Source: Pectinatus haikarae (lineage in GTDB: Bacteria > Bacillota > Negativicutes > Selenomonadales > Selenomonadaceae). From it: 64,000 bases of DNA. The translations under genes were made by a program, and so were the position numbers. Below are positions 16,750-25,883 of this stretch, piece after piece (positions within the stretch are counted from its first letter, which is position 1; each line of letters opens with the position of its first letter). Under the pieces are notes generated by a model, which did no database searches, was not told the origin of the DNA, and worked only from the letters and a program-made list of their open reading frames with translations. The DNA lies in NCBI RefSeq assembly GCF_030813505.1, contig NZ_JAUSUE010000010.1; one strand, written 5' to 3'.

Positions 16750-17543
16750 TGCTCAGAGTAGAAAATATCTCCAAAACTTTCAATCCCGGTACAATAACGG
16801 AAAAGATCGCCTTGAGTGATGTCTCCCTGCGTTTAAACCCCGGCGATTTCGTCACTGTAATAGGCGGTAACGGTGCGGGAAAATCCACACTGATGAATTC
16901 AATAGCCGGTGCATTTTTAGTTGACACCGGAAAAATAATTATCGACAACAATGATATTACCAAATGGCCGGAGCATAAGCGCGCCAAATTTATCGGCCGT
17001 GTATTTCAAGATCCTATGATGGGGACCGCAGCCGGCATGATGATCGAAGAAAATCTTGCTATAGCTTCACGTCGCGGTAAAACACCGTCCTTCCGCTGGA
17101 GCGCTCCCAAAAGCGAACGGGAAAAATTCCGTGAACTTTTGAAATCCCTCAATCTGGGGCTTGAGAACCGTCTTGAAAATAAGGTGGGACTGCTTTCCGG
17201 TGGTCAAAGACAGGCTCTTACCCTTCTCATGGCTACAATGGCCGATCCCAAGCTGCTGCTGCTCGATGAGCATACAGCGGCACTCGATCCAAAAACCGCC
17301 GAAAAAGTTCTAGCTATAACAGAGAACATTATCAGCGATCGCAGTTTAACTACACTGATGATCACGCATAACATGCGTGATGCTCTGCGTTTTGGCAATC
17401 GACTGATAATGATGTATAACGGAAAAATCATTATTGATGTCAGCGGTAAGGACAAAAAAGATCTGGAAGTTCAGGATCTTCTTGAAATGTTTGAAAAAGC
17501 ATCGGGCAGTGAAATGGACAGCGACCGAATGCTCCTTGGTTAA
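16749..17543 (+). CDS. ABC transporter ATP-binding protein
   Basis: 264-residue ATPase with Walker A GGNGAGKST (at about 39-47), Q-loop in 'GRVFQDPMMGTAAGM', signature LSGGQRQ in 'NKVGLLSGGQRQALTLLMA', Walker B 'KLLLLDEHTAALDP' and the H-loop 'MITHNMRDAL'. In Walker B the residue after the catalytic Glu is His (DEHT rather than the usual DEPT), a form common in this subfamily. It is the third gene of the importer and overlaps the permease stop by one base. A strong terminator follows. Confidence 0.92.
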   Translation: MLRVENISKTFNPGTITEKIALSDVSLRLNPGDFVTVIGGNGAGKSTLMNSIAGAFLVDTGKIIIDNNDITKWPEHKRAKFIGRVFQDPMMGTAAGMMIEENLAIASRRGKTPSFRWSAPKSEREKFRELLKSLNLGLENRLENKVGLLSGGQRQALTLLMATMADPKLLLLDEHTAALDPKTAEKVLAITENIISDRSLTTLMITHNMRDALRFGNRLIMMYNGKIIIDVSGKDKKDLEVQDLLEMFEKASGSEMDSDRMLLG

Positions 17544-17577
17544 AATATTTCACGATGAATCCCTCAGCTATAAAAAT

Positions 17578-17632
17578 AAAACAAGCCGTAATAATATGAC
17601 AGTAAATCATATTATTACGGCTTGTTTTATTT
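17578..17632. terminator. strong bidirectional terminator
   Basis: A 20 bp near-perfect stem, AACAAGCCGTAATAATATGA paired with its complement around a 5-base loop, is followed by TTTTATTTTTTAT on the plus side and has an A-rich flank (T-rich on the minus strand) on the other. It separates the ABC importer operon (+) from the small secreted protein gene (-). Confidence 0.9.
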
Positions 17633-17633
17633 T

Positions 17634-17945
17634 TTATCTCAAATTGCTGCTCATGTTCACAAAAGGAGCTCGTTCCAAATCGTTGTCTATCTTATAGGCT
17701 TTGACCAGAGCACCGTCAACTTTTGTATATGCTGTATTGTTTTCAACCCAGCTTTCATAGACACGTCCGTTTATTTCCTTCTTACTGTAGGAGGTGGGAT
17801 TATTATCCACCGCCCTGTAAATTCCCTTTTCACTGCTGCTCATATTGGTTATGGCAAACGGTGCATCAACTGGATCGGCATGTGTAACTCCTGTAAAAGC
17901 AACCCCGAGGAGAATAGCGGATAAAGCAAATATGTTCTTTTTCAT
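17634..17945 (-). CDS. small secreted protein of unknown function
   Basis: 103 residues. A classical signal peptide (MKKN, hydrophobic core, cleavage after 'VTHA') leads to a mature chain of about 80 residues. That chain has 'KGIYRAVDNNPTSYSKKEI' and 'ESWVENNTAYTKVDGALVKAY', with no cysteines and no repeats. I do not recognise the family. The start is the ATG at 17945 behind aaagga with 9 bases between; the TTG at 17954 directly abuts that site. It has its own terminator and no operon partner. A periplasmic or secreted location is inferred from the signal peptide. Confidence 0.7.
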   Translation of the reverse strand: MKKNIFALSAILLGVAFTGVTHADPVDAPFAITNMSSSEKGIYRAVDNNPTSYSKKEINGRVYESWVENNTAYTKVDGALVKAYKIDNDLERAPFVNMSSNLR

Positions 17946-18294
17946 TATAAACAATCCTTTCTTTTTCTTAACTCAACAATTATTTTCTTTAATTTTTATT
18001 TAGTTATTTAATAACTTTTTGTCTATGTCATTATAATACTATTATACAGTTTAAAAGTAAAGTAGTATTTTTTATATAATTAGATATACTATAGTAACTA
18101 ATACTTATTTATAAGCAATTTTTTTTATAATTTTTTTAAATTATATTTTTTGATATCTGTTTTTTTGAAAATCTTAATTTTTATGACTTGCTTTTTGCCT
18201 TTGTTTACAGTATTATTTTTATAAAACATAATATTTTTATCATACATTGTTTATAATAGTTAATATAAAAATTATATCGTTAGGAGAAGATAGC
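17946..18294. other. very AT-rich intergenic region upstream of hxlR gene
   Basis: About 350 bases between divergent genes, with long A/T runs and no reading frame. It should hold both promoters. A 10-base palindrome TACTATAGTA (18087-18096) and nearby GTAACTAATACTTA lie about 200 bases before the HxlR regulator gene. HxlR-type sites often use TACT/AGTA half-sites, so this could be an operator, but this is weak. Confidence 0.4.
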
Positions 18295-18648
18295 ATGGAC
18301 ACAAAAACGACATTTGGAAAATGCCCATATTTTACGTCACAAAAAGTTTTGACCGGCAAATGGTCACTGCTGATTATGCATTATCTCGACGGCAAAACAC
18401 TACGGTTTAATGAACTTGAGAAGCTTCTGACCCCTATAGCCCAGGCCACACTTACCAAACAACTTAGGATACTGGAGGGACATGGTCTCATAAAAAGAAA
18501 AATTTGCAACCAAATTCCGCCTCGTGTCGAATATTCACTGAGCGATATAGGCAACGAATTCAAACCCGTATTAAATTCGTTGGAACTATGGGGCGACAAA
18601 TATATCGAATATATTAAAAAGAATGAAAATGCCGTACTAAATGCTTGA
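18295..18648 (+). CDS. HxlR-family winged-helix transcriptional regulator
   Basis: 117 residues. The HxlR layout is plain: a Cys near the N-terminus in 'FGKCPYFTSQKVLTGKWSLL' (Cys10), the recognition region 'LRFNELEKLLTPIAQATLTK' and 'LRILEGHGLIKR', and the wing 'VEYSLSDIG'. Family members sense electrophiles, disulfide stress or formaldehyde through this N-terminal Cys and usually control a neighbouring detoxification gene. Here no obvious target adjoins it: the upstream neighbour is a small secreted protein gene and the downstream one is DNA polymerase IV. The ribosome binding site taggag lies 8 bases before the ATG. Confidence 0.92.
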   Translation: MDTKTTFGKCPYFTSQKVLTGKWSLLIMHYLDGKTLRFNELEKLLTPIAQATLTKQLRILEGHGLIKRKICNQIPPRVEYSLSDIGNEFKPVLNSLELWGDKYIEYIKKNENAVLNA

Positions 18649-18658
18649 TATATAATAT

Positions 18659-18694
18659 TAAAAGCGTCAGAGCTCACACTCTGACGCTTTTTTG
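18659..18694 (+). terminator. rho-independent terminator after hxlR gene
   Basis: AAAGCGTCAGAG pairs with CTCTGACGCTTT around a 6-base loop and is followed by a T run. It lies between convergent genes and may also act on the dinB transcript. Confidence 0.88.
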
Positions 18695-18741
18695 ATAAAA
18701 CTATAAAATAACAGAACTGCCCATGTCCCAAAATACTCTGC

Positions 18742-19908
18742 CTATTTTGCTGCACCGTCATTTTTTTTCAACAGCTGTGCTTTTGTAATAGCCGCAGTCC
18801 CAAATTTTGCTTTTATATCATCAATTGTCCTGTAAAGATTTTTTTGCTTTTCATCACAGCTGAATAATGATTGTTCCTCAATAGGTGCAAAATTACTGCC
18901 GGTAAGTCCCAAAAGCCGTATTTTTCCGTGAAATTTCAAAGCACGAAATAAGTTCACAGCCGCTTCATATAATTTCTCGTCAAAATTGGTTCCCTCCGGC
19001 AATGTACAGCTTTTTGTATAAGTAACAAAACTGTCTGTCCGTACCTTTATGCTTACGGTTTTTGCCTTCAGCCCTTTTTTCCTCAGCCTCCAGCCGACGG
19101 TTTCCGCGAAAGCCAGAAAATGTTTCTCAACAACCTCCGGTCCCTGTATATCGTCTTCATATGTCTCTTCATTTCCCACCGATTTTACATCATGCCTGCA
19201 TTCTACTTTTCTCTCATCTATCCCGTTTGCCATTTCCCATAAATGCACCGCACTTTTTTCACCTAACATTCGCTTCAATGCGGTCCTATCCGCTGCTGCT
19301 ATATCACCGATTTTATGATAACCGGCACTTTGAAGACGATATGCTGTTTTTTCTCCTACGCCCCAAAGCTTGCCAATGGGCAGGTTTGCCAAAAATTGCT
19401 TTACCTGCCCCTCCTCCACAATTACCAGTCCGTCCGGTTTTTGCAGGTCCGAGGCAAGTTTAGCCAAAAATTTATTGGGTGCAATCCCTATGGATGCATG
19501 AATTCCCGTCTTCGCCAAAATACGTTTTTTCAATTTTGACGCATATTCTTGGGGTGTACTATACAGCTTCTCCATTCCGGTCATATCCAGAAAAGCTTCA
19601 TCAATAGACAAAGGTTCTATCAGAGGTGAAAATTCAGCAAAAACTGTAAAAATCATATCGGAAATTTCGCGATAACGTTCATGCCGGACAGGAAGGAAAA
19701 TTCCCTGTGGGCATAATTGACGCGCTTTCATCCCGGACATCGCTGAATGCACACCATAACCGCGGGCCTCATAAGATGCCGTACAGACTACACCGCGCCT
19801 TCCGATTCCTCCCACTATTATTGGCTTTCCCTGCAGCTCCGGATTGTCTGCCTGTTCCACCGAGGCAAAAAATGCATCCATATCAACATGCATTACACGT
19901 CGCTTCAT
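18742..19908 (-). CDS. dinB: DNA polymerase IV (Y-family)
   Basis: 388 residues, a full DinB. 'VMHVDMDAFFASVEQ' (5-19) holds the first catalytic Asp pair and the FF steric gate, and 'LSIDEAFLDMT' near residue 105 holds the second acidic pair. 'IGIAPNKFLAKLASDLQKP' and the thumb HhH 'LPIGKLWGVGEKTAYRL' follow, then the little-finger domain. The extreme C-terminus ends 'ITKAQLLKKNDGAAK' and lacks a clear QxxLPLF-type clamp motif. It performs translesion synthesis. The start is the ATG at 19908 behind gatggtg. It sits about 25 bases after the transglutaminase gene and could be cotranscribed with the MoxR operon. Confidence 0.95.
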   Translation of the reverse strand: MKRRVMHVDMDAFFASVEQADNPELQGKPIIVGGIGRRGVVCTASYEARGYGVHSAMSGMKARQLCPQGIFLPVRHERYREISDMIFTVFAEFSPLIEPLSIDEAFLDMTGMEKLYSTPQEYASKLKKRILAKTGIHASIGIAPNKFLAKLASDLQKPDGLVIVEEGQVKQFLANLPIGKLWGVGEKTAYRLQSAGYHKIGDIAAADRTALKRMLGEKSAVHLWEMANGIDERKVECRHDVKSVGNEETYEDDIQGPEVVEKHFLAFAETVGWRLRKKGLKAKTVSIKVRTDSFVTYTKSCTLPEGTNFDEKLYEAAVNLFRALKFHGKIRLLGLTGSNFAPIEEQSLFSCDEKQKNLYRTIDDIKAKFGTAAITKAQLLKKNDGAAK

Positions 19909-19932
19909 AACTTCACCATCTTTGCACACTTT

Positions 19933-22320
19933 TTATAATTTGTAAAAATAGCGGAACATTATTTTCTGCCATTTATTCATTCGTTTATAAAGACCGTAGC
20001 GCATTTCACCGATTATTTGCAAACCCTTTATCAATTCTTTTTTATCCGTCACCGGACCGTCGCTGAATTTCGCCCGCAGCACCATATCAACAAAATCTTC
20101 TATTGCTGTATTTTGCCAAGCTTTCTCATGTTCTTTCAGATATGCGGCATACTCCATATAGTCCATATGTTGAGGCCGGGGCAGCTTTATATACTCTGCC
20201 AGACGTTCCATATAACCATACAATTGCTGCAGGCGCATCACTGTATTTGCCTCAGTAAAGTCATTTGCTAAAACCTGAGATATATGTCCGTTGCAATATT
20301 TGCACCGTATGATCACTGCGCCCCCTGCTGCACCTAAAGCTATCAGCAGCAAAAAGGCCGTGGGATGATCTTCTTCCGCAGGCAGTGCCTGTTCCTGTCC
20401 GGCAGCTGTTTTTTCCTGCACCTCCGGTTTGTTCTCCGGCGGCTGCGATTTATTTTCCTGCGGACTTTTTTCATTATCCTTACTGCTTTTTTCCGTTTCC
20501 GGAAGTGCGCCGGCATATCCCGGAGTAAAATCAACCGGACGCCAGCCCCATCCGTCTTCATAAATTTCCGCCCACGCATGAGCCTGCCGGTCTGTCACCG
20601 TAAAAGCCTTCACATCTCTTCCGCTTCCGTCGCTGCCCACAACCTGTCCCGCAGTTACGGTGGTATCCGGCACCGCATATCCCACAACATAGCGTGCAGG
20701 AATCCCTGCCTGTCGCAGGATCAGCACTGCCGCAGATGCAAAGTAGGTACAATACCCCTCATGCGATTCATTTAAAAAATAGCTCACAAAATCTTTCCCC
20801 TCAGGTAACTTCCCCGGTGAAAGCGTATATTTATAATTTTCCTGAAAATAACGCTGCAGCCGGCTTATCAAGGCTTCACGCTCAGCATATGTATATGCTT
20901 TTTTTATAGGAAAATTTTGCTCAAATTGTGTCAAAACACCATCAGGTACCTGCAGATAATAATTATAAACAAAGCTTCTGTACCCTTTTTCCGCTTGTAC
21001 GTAATAAGCCAAATATTTATTAGAATCACCGTAGCTGTCGAGAAAAGATGGTATTTCATCATAATGCTGCGGCTGTTCATATACTTCTGCTTTGTAGAGC
21101 TTGCCGCCCGCATCCTGAGCTATTTTATCATATTTAAAGCCCGAGCTTGATATATCGGTATTATAAGGAAAAAAATATTCATTTTCATTTGTAAACATCT
21201 CAGCTATTCTAAACTGACGCGGGCTGAACAATTCAGTATACTGCCCATCGGCGTGCATAAATGCCGCAAACCTATTTTTCCCCTGCGCATCGTCCGCCAA
21301 AGCCTCAAAAATAACTACACTTTGATCATACCAGGCTCCCGGTGAATAAGCTGCAAAAAGCTTATCATATTTCGCATATACATTTTCGGGCAGATCATTC
21401 CATGAATTATTCATATACACCGCTCCTGAATAATTCCGCATATAAAGGCGATTCTCCGCCCGCAGAGAAGTCTGTACTTCCATTATTCTTCGCCCTGTCT
21501 GCCTTAACGTATCTACATCACCAAGCCTGCCGCGTCCGTTGATGCCGTGCCGTATATCGTCCAATGCCGAAGCTGCCCCGTTTGGTGATAAATACTCATT
21601 CAGAAAATCCTTCATCTGCTGCGGCAAATACTGCATAAAATCTGGATGCTTATATTCTTCCTTCGGCACTGCCTGTTGAATTAAACCGCTTCCCGCCAAA
21701 ACAACAATCCATATTATGACAGCTTTCACTATAATTTTTTTATTATAGCTTCCGCTCATATAAATGAAGAGCGTCAGCCAGAAAGCAACAACACCTGTCA
21801 GACTGCGCGGGTCCGGCATAACATTAAAATACAAGCCAAAAAAACAGGCGGGTACAGTAAGAAGCAGCAATACGACAGCCCCTCCGGCACTCCCCATCAA
21901 AGCATGAAAAACTATCCCGGCAGCAAATATCAGCAAAAGCAGTATCGGCTGTGCTCCTGCCGTATAACCGGTATCTGACGGCAGATTGAGCGGCTGTATA
22001 TTTAAATGATACGGCTGCTTCAAAACATCAATAAAACTATTGACCGTATATAACAGGCTGAGATATATCTCGTCCCTATATTCATAGACAAAATAAACTG
22101 CCAATAAAAAAAACAGCATATGACAAACCAGCCATCCACGTTTCCCTCCCGCATGGGAACAGACATAAACAGCCGAGCAAAACAGCACAGAAAAAATAAT
22201 ATCATTACCGTCCAGAGAAATTTTCGCATATGACAGAATACAGTTCACTACAGCTACAACACCCGCATTCAATAAAATTATACGGACTATATCATCAAAA
22301 TGCTTTTTTCCAAATTTCAT
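19933..22320 (-). CDS. TgpA-like membrane transglutaminase-domain protein
   Basis: About 795 residues. The N-terminal third has six or seven transmembrane helices; a large extracytoplasmic part carries a papain-like transglutaminase core. Its triad is Cys in 'EGYCTYFASAAVLILRQAG' (near 526), His in 'RQAHAWAEIY' (near 583) and Asp in 'WRPVDFTPGY' (near 598). A Pro/Glu/Lys-rich linker, a final transmembrane helix (near 670) and a cytoplasmic DUF4129-like tail follow. It is the third gene of the MoxR-DUF58-TgpA operon, often involved in envelope or exopolymer assembly. The ATG at 22320 overlaps the DUF58 stop (ATGA); an in-frame ATG also exists at 22329. The exact substrate is unknown. Confidence 0.9.
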   Translation of the reverse strand: MKFGKKHFDDIVRIILLNAGVVAVVNCILSYAKISLDGNDIIFSVLFCSAVYVCSHAGGKRGWLVCHMLFFLLAVYFVYEYRDEIYLSLLYTVNSFIDVLKQPYHLNIQPLNLPSDTGYTAGAQPILLLLIFAAGIVFHALMGSAGGAVVLLLLTVPACFFGLYFNVMPDPRSLTGVVAFWLTLFIYMSGSYNKKIIVKAVIIWIVVLAGSGLIQQAVPKEEYKHPDFMQYLPQQMKDFLNEYLSPNGAASALDDIRHGINGRGRLGDVDTLRQTGRRIMEVQTSLRAENRLYMRNYSGAVYMNNSWNDLPENVYAKYDKLFAAYSPGAWYDQSVVIFEALADDAQGKNRFAAFMHADGQYTELFSPRQFRIAEMFTNENEYFFPYNTDISSSGFKYDKIAQDAGGKLYKAEVYEQPQHYDEIPSFLDSYGDSNKYLAYYVQAEKGYRSFVYNYYLQVPDGVLTQFEQNFPIKKAYTYAEREALISRLQRYFQENYKYTLSPGKLPEGKDFVSYFLNESHEGYCTYFASAAVLILRQAGIPARYVVGYAVPDTTVTAGQVVGSDGSGRDVKAFTVTDRQAHAWAEIYEDGWGWRPVDFTPGYAGALPETEKSSKDNEKSPQENKSQPPENKPEVQEKTAAGQEQALPAEEDHPTAFLLLIALGAAGGAVIIRCKYCNGHISQVLANDFTEANTVMRLQQLYGYMERLAEYIKLPRPQHMDYMEYAAYLKEHEKAWQNTAIEDFVDMVLRAKFSDGPVTDKKELIKGLQIIGEMRYGLYKRMNKWQKIMFRYFYKL

Positions 22321-23438
22321 TTCCGCCATACCCCTGCCGCTAAATTTCCGGCAACATCATTTTCATCGATAAATATCTCATTCATTCCGCATACGGCAGA
22401 AACCGTGCCCACAACAAATACTGTCAGCATTAAGGAACTTTGCAAGCCTGTATTCTCTGTTATTTCTTGTTCATCCGATGACGATATATAAAATACATTA
22501 TGACTATTTTCTTTCATATTATCTGCCAGCCACTGCAAATTAGCAAAAGGCTCCTCGACATGATCTACGCTCATATAGACGAGCAGCTGACGTTCGAAGT
22601 CATCCATATTTGCAACTCTGATTTTGGCAGCAGCACCGTTCTTCATCAGATATAAAAATTCAAAGCTGCCATAACGGCCTATGAGATATGCACCCACCGC
22701 ATAAAAAGTTTCATATATGCCATTGCAGACTTTCTCTTCCGCATCAGGAATAATATCCATCAGCAAGACTGCCGTTATTTCACTCGGAGCATAAAACTCC
22801 TTCACATAAATATCATCGTGAGCAATACTCGCCTTCCAGTGAATATTTCTGCTGCTGTCGCCGTACTGATAAGGCCTTATTCCCATCAGTTCCCCTGCTG
22901 CCTGCGCCGTCTGCAGCGCCTGCGTTTTTATATCCGCAAAATTTTCATAAAATCTGGGCATCACGAATACAGTTGCAGTCACTTTCATCTTTTTACTGTA
23001 TGCAAATAATCCCAAAAGATCATAAAAAGTACTTTTAGCAAACTGCAGTTCTATCTTGCCGCAGCGTGTGCCCTTATGGGTGAACTTTCTGCGTGCATTA
23101 GCAAAAATAAAGCTTTCTATTGACAGCTCTCTTTCGGAAAGCAGTCTGCCATTTGCATCCTTCACTTTTACACTGACAGTAAAATCTGCCAAGGGCAGAT
23201 GAAATCGATTTTTCAATATGACAGGTATAGCAGCTTCGTCACCGTGAAGCACCGTAAATTGCCCATACGGCAGCTGCATTTTTAACATCCATTGACTGAT
23301 AAATAAAAGCAGCAAAGATATTGCAGGCACCGCAGCAAGCAGCGCAAATAAAAGAAATGCCTCATACTGCGTATATAAAATATATAGGGAAATACTGAAA
23401 GAAAACGCAAAAATATAAATAAACCAACGTGTCGCCAT
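22317..23438 (-). CDS. DUF58 domain protein
   Basis: 373 residues. Two N-terminal transmembrane helices (about 5-48) precede a beta-rich region and then the DUF58 signature 'IRPYQYGDSSRNIHWKASIA' near residues 185-205, followed by a von Willebrand A-like half. In this widespread operon the DUF58 protein works with the MoxR ATPase as a metal-binding or chaperone partner. The start follows ggag with 8 bases between, and the end overlaps the transglutaminase start. The function of DUF58 itself is not firmly established. Confidence 0.9.
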   Translation of the reverse strand: MATRWFIYIFAFSFSISLYILYTQYEAFLLFALLAAVPAISLLLLFISQWMLKMQLPYGQFTVLHGDEAAIPVILKNRFHLPLADFTVSVKVKDANGRLLSERELSIESFIFANARRKFTHKGTRCGKIELQFAKSTFYDLLGLFAYSKKMKVTATVFVMPRFYENFADIKTQALQTAQAAGELMGIRPYQYGDSSRNIHWKASIAHDDIYVKEFYAPSEITAVLLMDIIPDAEEKVCNGIYETFYAVGAYLIGRYGSFEFLYLMKNGAAAKIRVANMDDFERQLLVYMSVDHVEEPFANLQWLADNMKENSHNVFYISSSDEQEITENTGLQSSLMLTVFVVGTVSAVCGMNEIFIDENDVAGNLAAGVWRK

Positions 23439-23440
23439 GC

Positions 23441-24385
23441 TTAGATCTCCGCAATTTTGGGCAGAGGAACAGTCCTGATTATTTCCTCAAAAATATTATC
23501 TGCCGCGTTATGATCAAAAGACACCCTGTTTTTTATAATCAATCTGTGCTGCAGAACCGATTTCAGTATAACGGCTGCATCCTCCGGACGAACGTACTCT
23601 CTGCCGCACAGCACAGCATGTGCCTGTGCCATTTTTATAGCGGCAATACTGCCGCGCGGGCTTATACCAAGCAATACTGCCGACGACTGCCTCGTAGCCT
23701 CGGCCAGTCTGGCTATGTATTCGTAAATACTGTCCGCCACATGTACGCGGCTTGTGTGTGCCTGCAGCGCCGACAATTCTTCTGCATTCAGGACGCTCCT
23801 GACATTGCTGAGGGCGTTGCCATGAATTCCCTTTAATATCTCTATCTCTTCTTTTACATCAGGATAGCCTATCGAAATTCTTATCAAAAACCTGTCCACC
23901 TGAGATTCGGGCAGTTCCTGTGTCCCGATAGAGCCCGATGGATTTTGAGTGGCAATAACTATAAAAGGTTTTGGCACGCTCCTCGTAACGGCATCGACTG
24001 TCACGCTGCCTTCTTCCATAACTTCCAGAAGAGCCGACTGTGTCCGCGGTGATGTTCTGTTTATCTCATCGGCAAGCAGAATATTGGTCATAGCCGCGCC
24101 TTCTACATATCGAAATTCATTACTGCTTTTATCATACATTGAAAAACCCGTTATATCCGAGGGCAGAATATCCGGTGTAAATTGCAATCTTTTCTGCAAC
24201 AGCCCCAGCACTTTAGCAAAAGCTACAGATATTGTCGTCTTGCCTACACCCGGTATATCGTCTATCAGAATATGGCCTCCCGCCAAAATAGCCATCAGTA
24301 TCTTTTCAAGCACCGCTCTTTTTCCAATGATGACTTTTTGCAGTTCATCCAGCACAGCTCCTATTATTGCATTTTTATCTGACAT
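23441..24385 (-). CDS. MoxR-family AAA+ ATPase
   Basis: 314 residues with Walker A 'DDIPGVGKTT' (42-51), Walker B 'NILLADEINR' (101-110), sensor 1 'VIATQNPSGSIGTQELPE' (143-160) and the arginine-containing 'SQVDRFLIRI' and 'GISPRGSIAAIKMAQAHA'. MoxR proteins act as chaperone-like ATPases that activate or assemble target complexes, here presumably with the DUF58 and transglutaminase proteins. It is the first gene of the operon, with ggaggg 8 bases before the ATG. Confidence 0.94.
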   Translation of the reverse strand: MSDKNAIIGAVLDELQKVIIGKRAVLEKILMAILAGGHILIDDIPGVGKTTISVAFAKVLGLLQKRLQFTPDILPSDITGFSMYDKSSNEFRYVEGAAMTNILLADEINRTSPRTQSALLEVMEEGSVTVDAVTRSVPKPFIVIATQNPSGSIGTQELPESQVDRFLIRISIGYPDVKEEIEILKGIHGNALSNVRSVLNAEELSALQAHTSRVHVADSIYEYIARLAEATRQSSAVLLGISPRGSIAAIKMAQAHAVLCGREYVRPEDAAVILKSVLQHRLIIKNRVSFDHNAADNIFEEIIRTVPLPKIAEI

Positions 24386-24502
24386 AAGCTTATCCCTCCG
24401 GGCCTAAAATATAATACAGGTATAAAACCTTCGTAATATTTTACCATTATTAAATTTCTTTTTACAGTAATTTTTACTACGGCACCTGACCTTTTTTCTT
24501 AA

Positions 24503-24536
24503 GAAAAATCAGCCGTGGTGAAACGGCTGATTTTTA
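24503..24536 (-). terminator. rho-independent terminator
   Basis: AAAAATCAGCCGT pairs with ACGGCTGATTTTT around a 6-base loop. On the minus strand it follows the stop of the secreted-protein gene at 24553 and ends in a T run. The near symmetry allows use in both directions. Confidence 0.88.
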
Positions 24537-24552
24537 GCTTTTCTATCCTCTT

Positions 24553-25584
24553 TTATATCTTCTTCAACGGCTTCATTTCTTTTGCTGAATCCCTCACCTC
24601 TTGCGGAAGTGCCAGCTTCATCACGTTATCTATAGGCTTCACCTTTATTATGACACGTGCGGTAGAATGATCTATAACATCCTGTACAGCAGCATTATCT
24701 TTTATAATATTGATTCCCGGCTTATCAACCGCAGCAGTGGTCTGCTCTTCGGAGCCACCCGCCTTTTCCTCCTCTGCCGCCATTGCTGTATAAGCTGCCT
24801 TTGCTACAATTCTGATTTGATCGGTCAGATCAAGTTCCGTTCTAACAATTTTATGCGTGTTCACATCTATATCTACTGTTCCTGAAACATCACTGCTGTT
24901 TTGCAGAACCATAAACAAATCATTTAAAATATTTGCCATCCCCTTTTTATCTTCGGGGGATAGGGATGTATCAATATCACTAAAGCTCACATGCCGCTTA
25001 TTATCAAATAATTTTTTGCTGTCAAAAGCTATATTCAGACGTTGTATTCCGGCATTCTCATTTTCTGCATGTATTATTTTAACAGCATCGACTATATCCT
25101 GTACCTGTTTGGCATATTGCTCGCCTGTCGGCAAAAGAAATATGTTCCGCTTAAGAGAATCCGCTAAAGGATATCTTTGTAAATACCACTTCTCTTTTTT
25201 TTCCGGCTGCCCGTCTGAAGAATAAATTAACAATTGTTCATCTGCCGCCTGCACATACTGTGTCATTGAAAAAATCGGAAACTGCTGCTTTTCCATCGTA
25301 AAAAACTGAGCCTTTATAATATTTTTCATAAGCAAAGGACTTTTTTGATACTGAAAATCGCCTGCTGCCACCAAATTCCCCATAGGCATATTTATCATCA
25401 GCTGCATATCATAATCCGCATTTTGCGCATCCATATTCATCAGCGCTGACTGATATAATTGCTTTGCTGCGGGATCGATATCGGAAACAGCAGCCTTTAT
25501 CAGCTCCTGTGCCATTGTCCTGCCGGTAAAAATACCAAACAGCAAAAAAAATACAAACACTATCTTCATCAATTTAAAATTCAA
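24553..25584 (-). CDS. secreted protein of unknown function, DUF6612/LolA-like
   Basis: 343 residues. A signal peptide (about 1-25, ending 'RTMAQ') is followed by a mature domain that recalls the LppX/LolA-like incomplete beta barrel seen in DUF6612 proteins. It shows repeated amphipathic strands such as 'YDMQLMINMPMGNLVAAGDF' and 'VSGTVDIDVNTHKIVRTELD', with an Ala/Glu/Gly-rich low-complexity linker near 'AAEEEKAGG' (about 270-280). It may bind a lipid or a metal, but this is only a fold-level guess. The start is TTG behind ggagg with 8 bases between. It reads alone. Confidence 0.6.
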   Translation of the reverse strand: MNFKLMKIVFVFFLLFGIFTGRTMAQELIKAAVSDIDPAAKQLYQSALMNMDAQNADYDMQLMINMPMGNLVAAGDFQYQKSPLLMKNIIKAQFFTMEKQQFPIFSMTQYVQAADEQLLIYSSDGQPEKKEKWYLQRYPLADSLKRNIFLLPTGEQYAKQVQDIVDAVKIIHAENENAGIQRLNIAFDSKKLFDNKRHVSFSDIDTSLSPEDKKGMANILNDLFMVLQNSSDVSGTVDIDVNTHKIVRTELDLTDQIRIVAKAAYTAMAAEEEKAGGSEEQTTAAVDKPGINIIKDNAAVQDVIDHSTARVIIKVKPIDNVMKLALPQEVRDSAKEMKPLKKI

Positions 25585-25883
25585 TTTCTATTCCTCCATC
25601 ATAATATATGCCGGCTGCAAACACCGCCTGCTGTCCCTAAATTGGTGTCCCGCAAATATACTTTTATTTTCTTATATAATTTTATTATACATAATAAACC
25701 CTAAGGCAACAATATACACAGGCCATATTTCCCTTATTTTTATCTGCAGCCAAATTTGACTATTGAGAAGGTTTTTCTCAAGATACAACGAATTTACGTA
25801 TATAAGTAACATATGCGGACTTTTCATAATCATCCATATGAAGTCGAAATTTACTTAATACAATTTTACAGAGGGGCGATATT
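25585..25883. other. intergenic region between divergent genes
   Basis: About 300 bases holding the promoters of the secreted-protein gene (-) and the chemoreceptor gene (+). A small hairpin TTGAGAAGG-TTTTT-CTCAA lies at about 25763-25781. No sigma-28 flagellar promoter pattern was seen by eye and no reading frame is supported. Confidence 0.4.
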
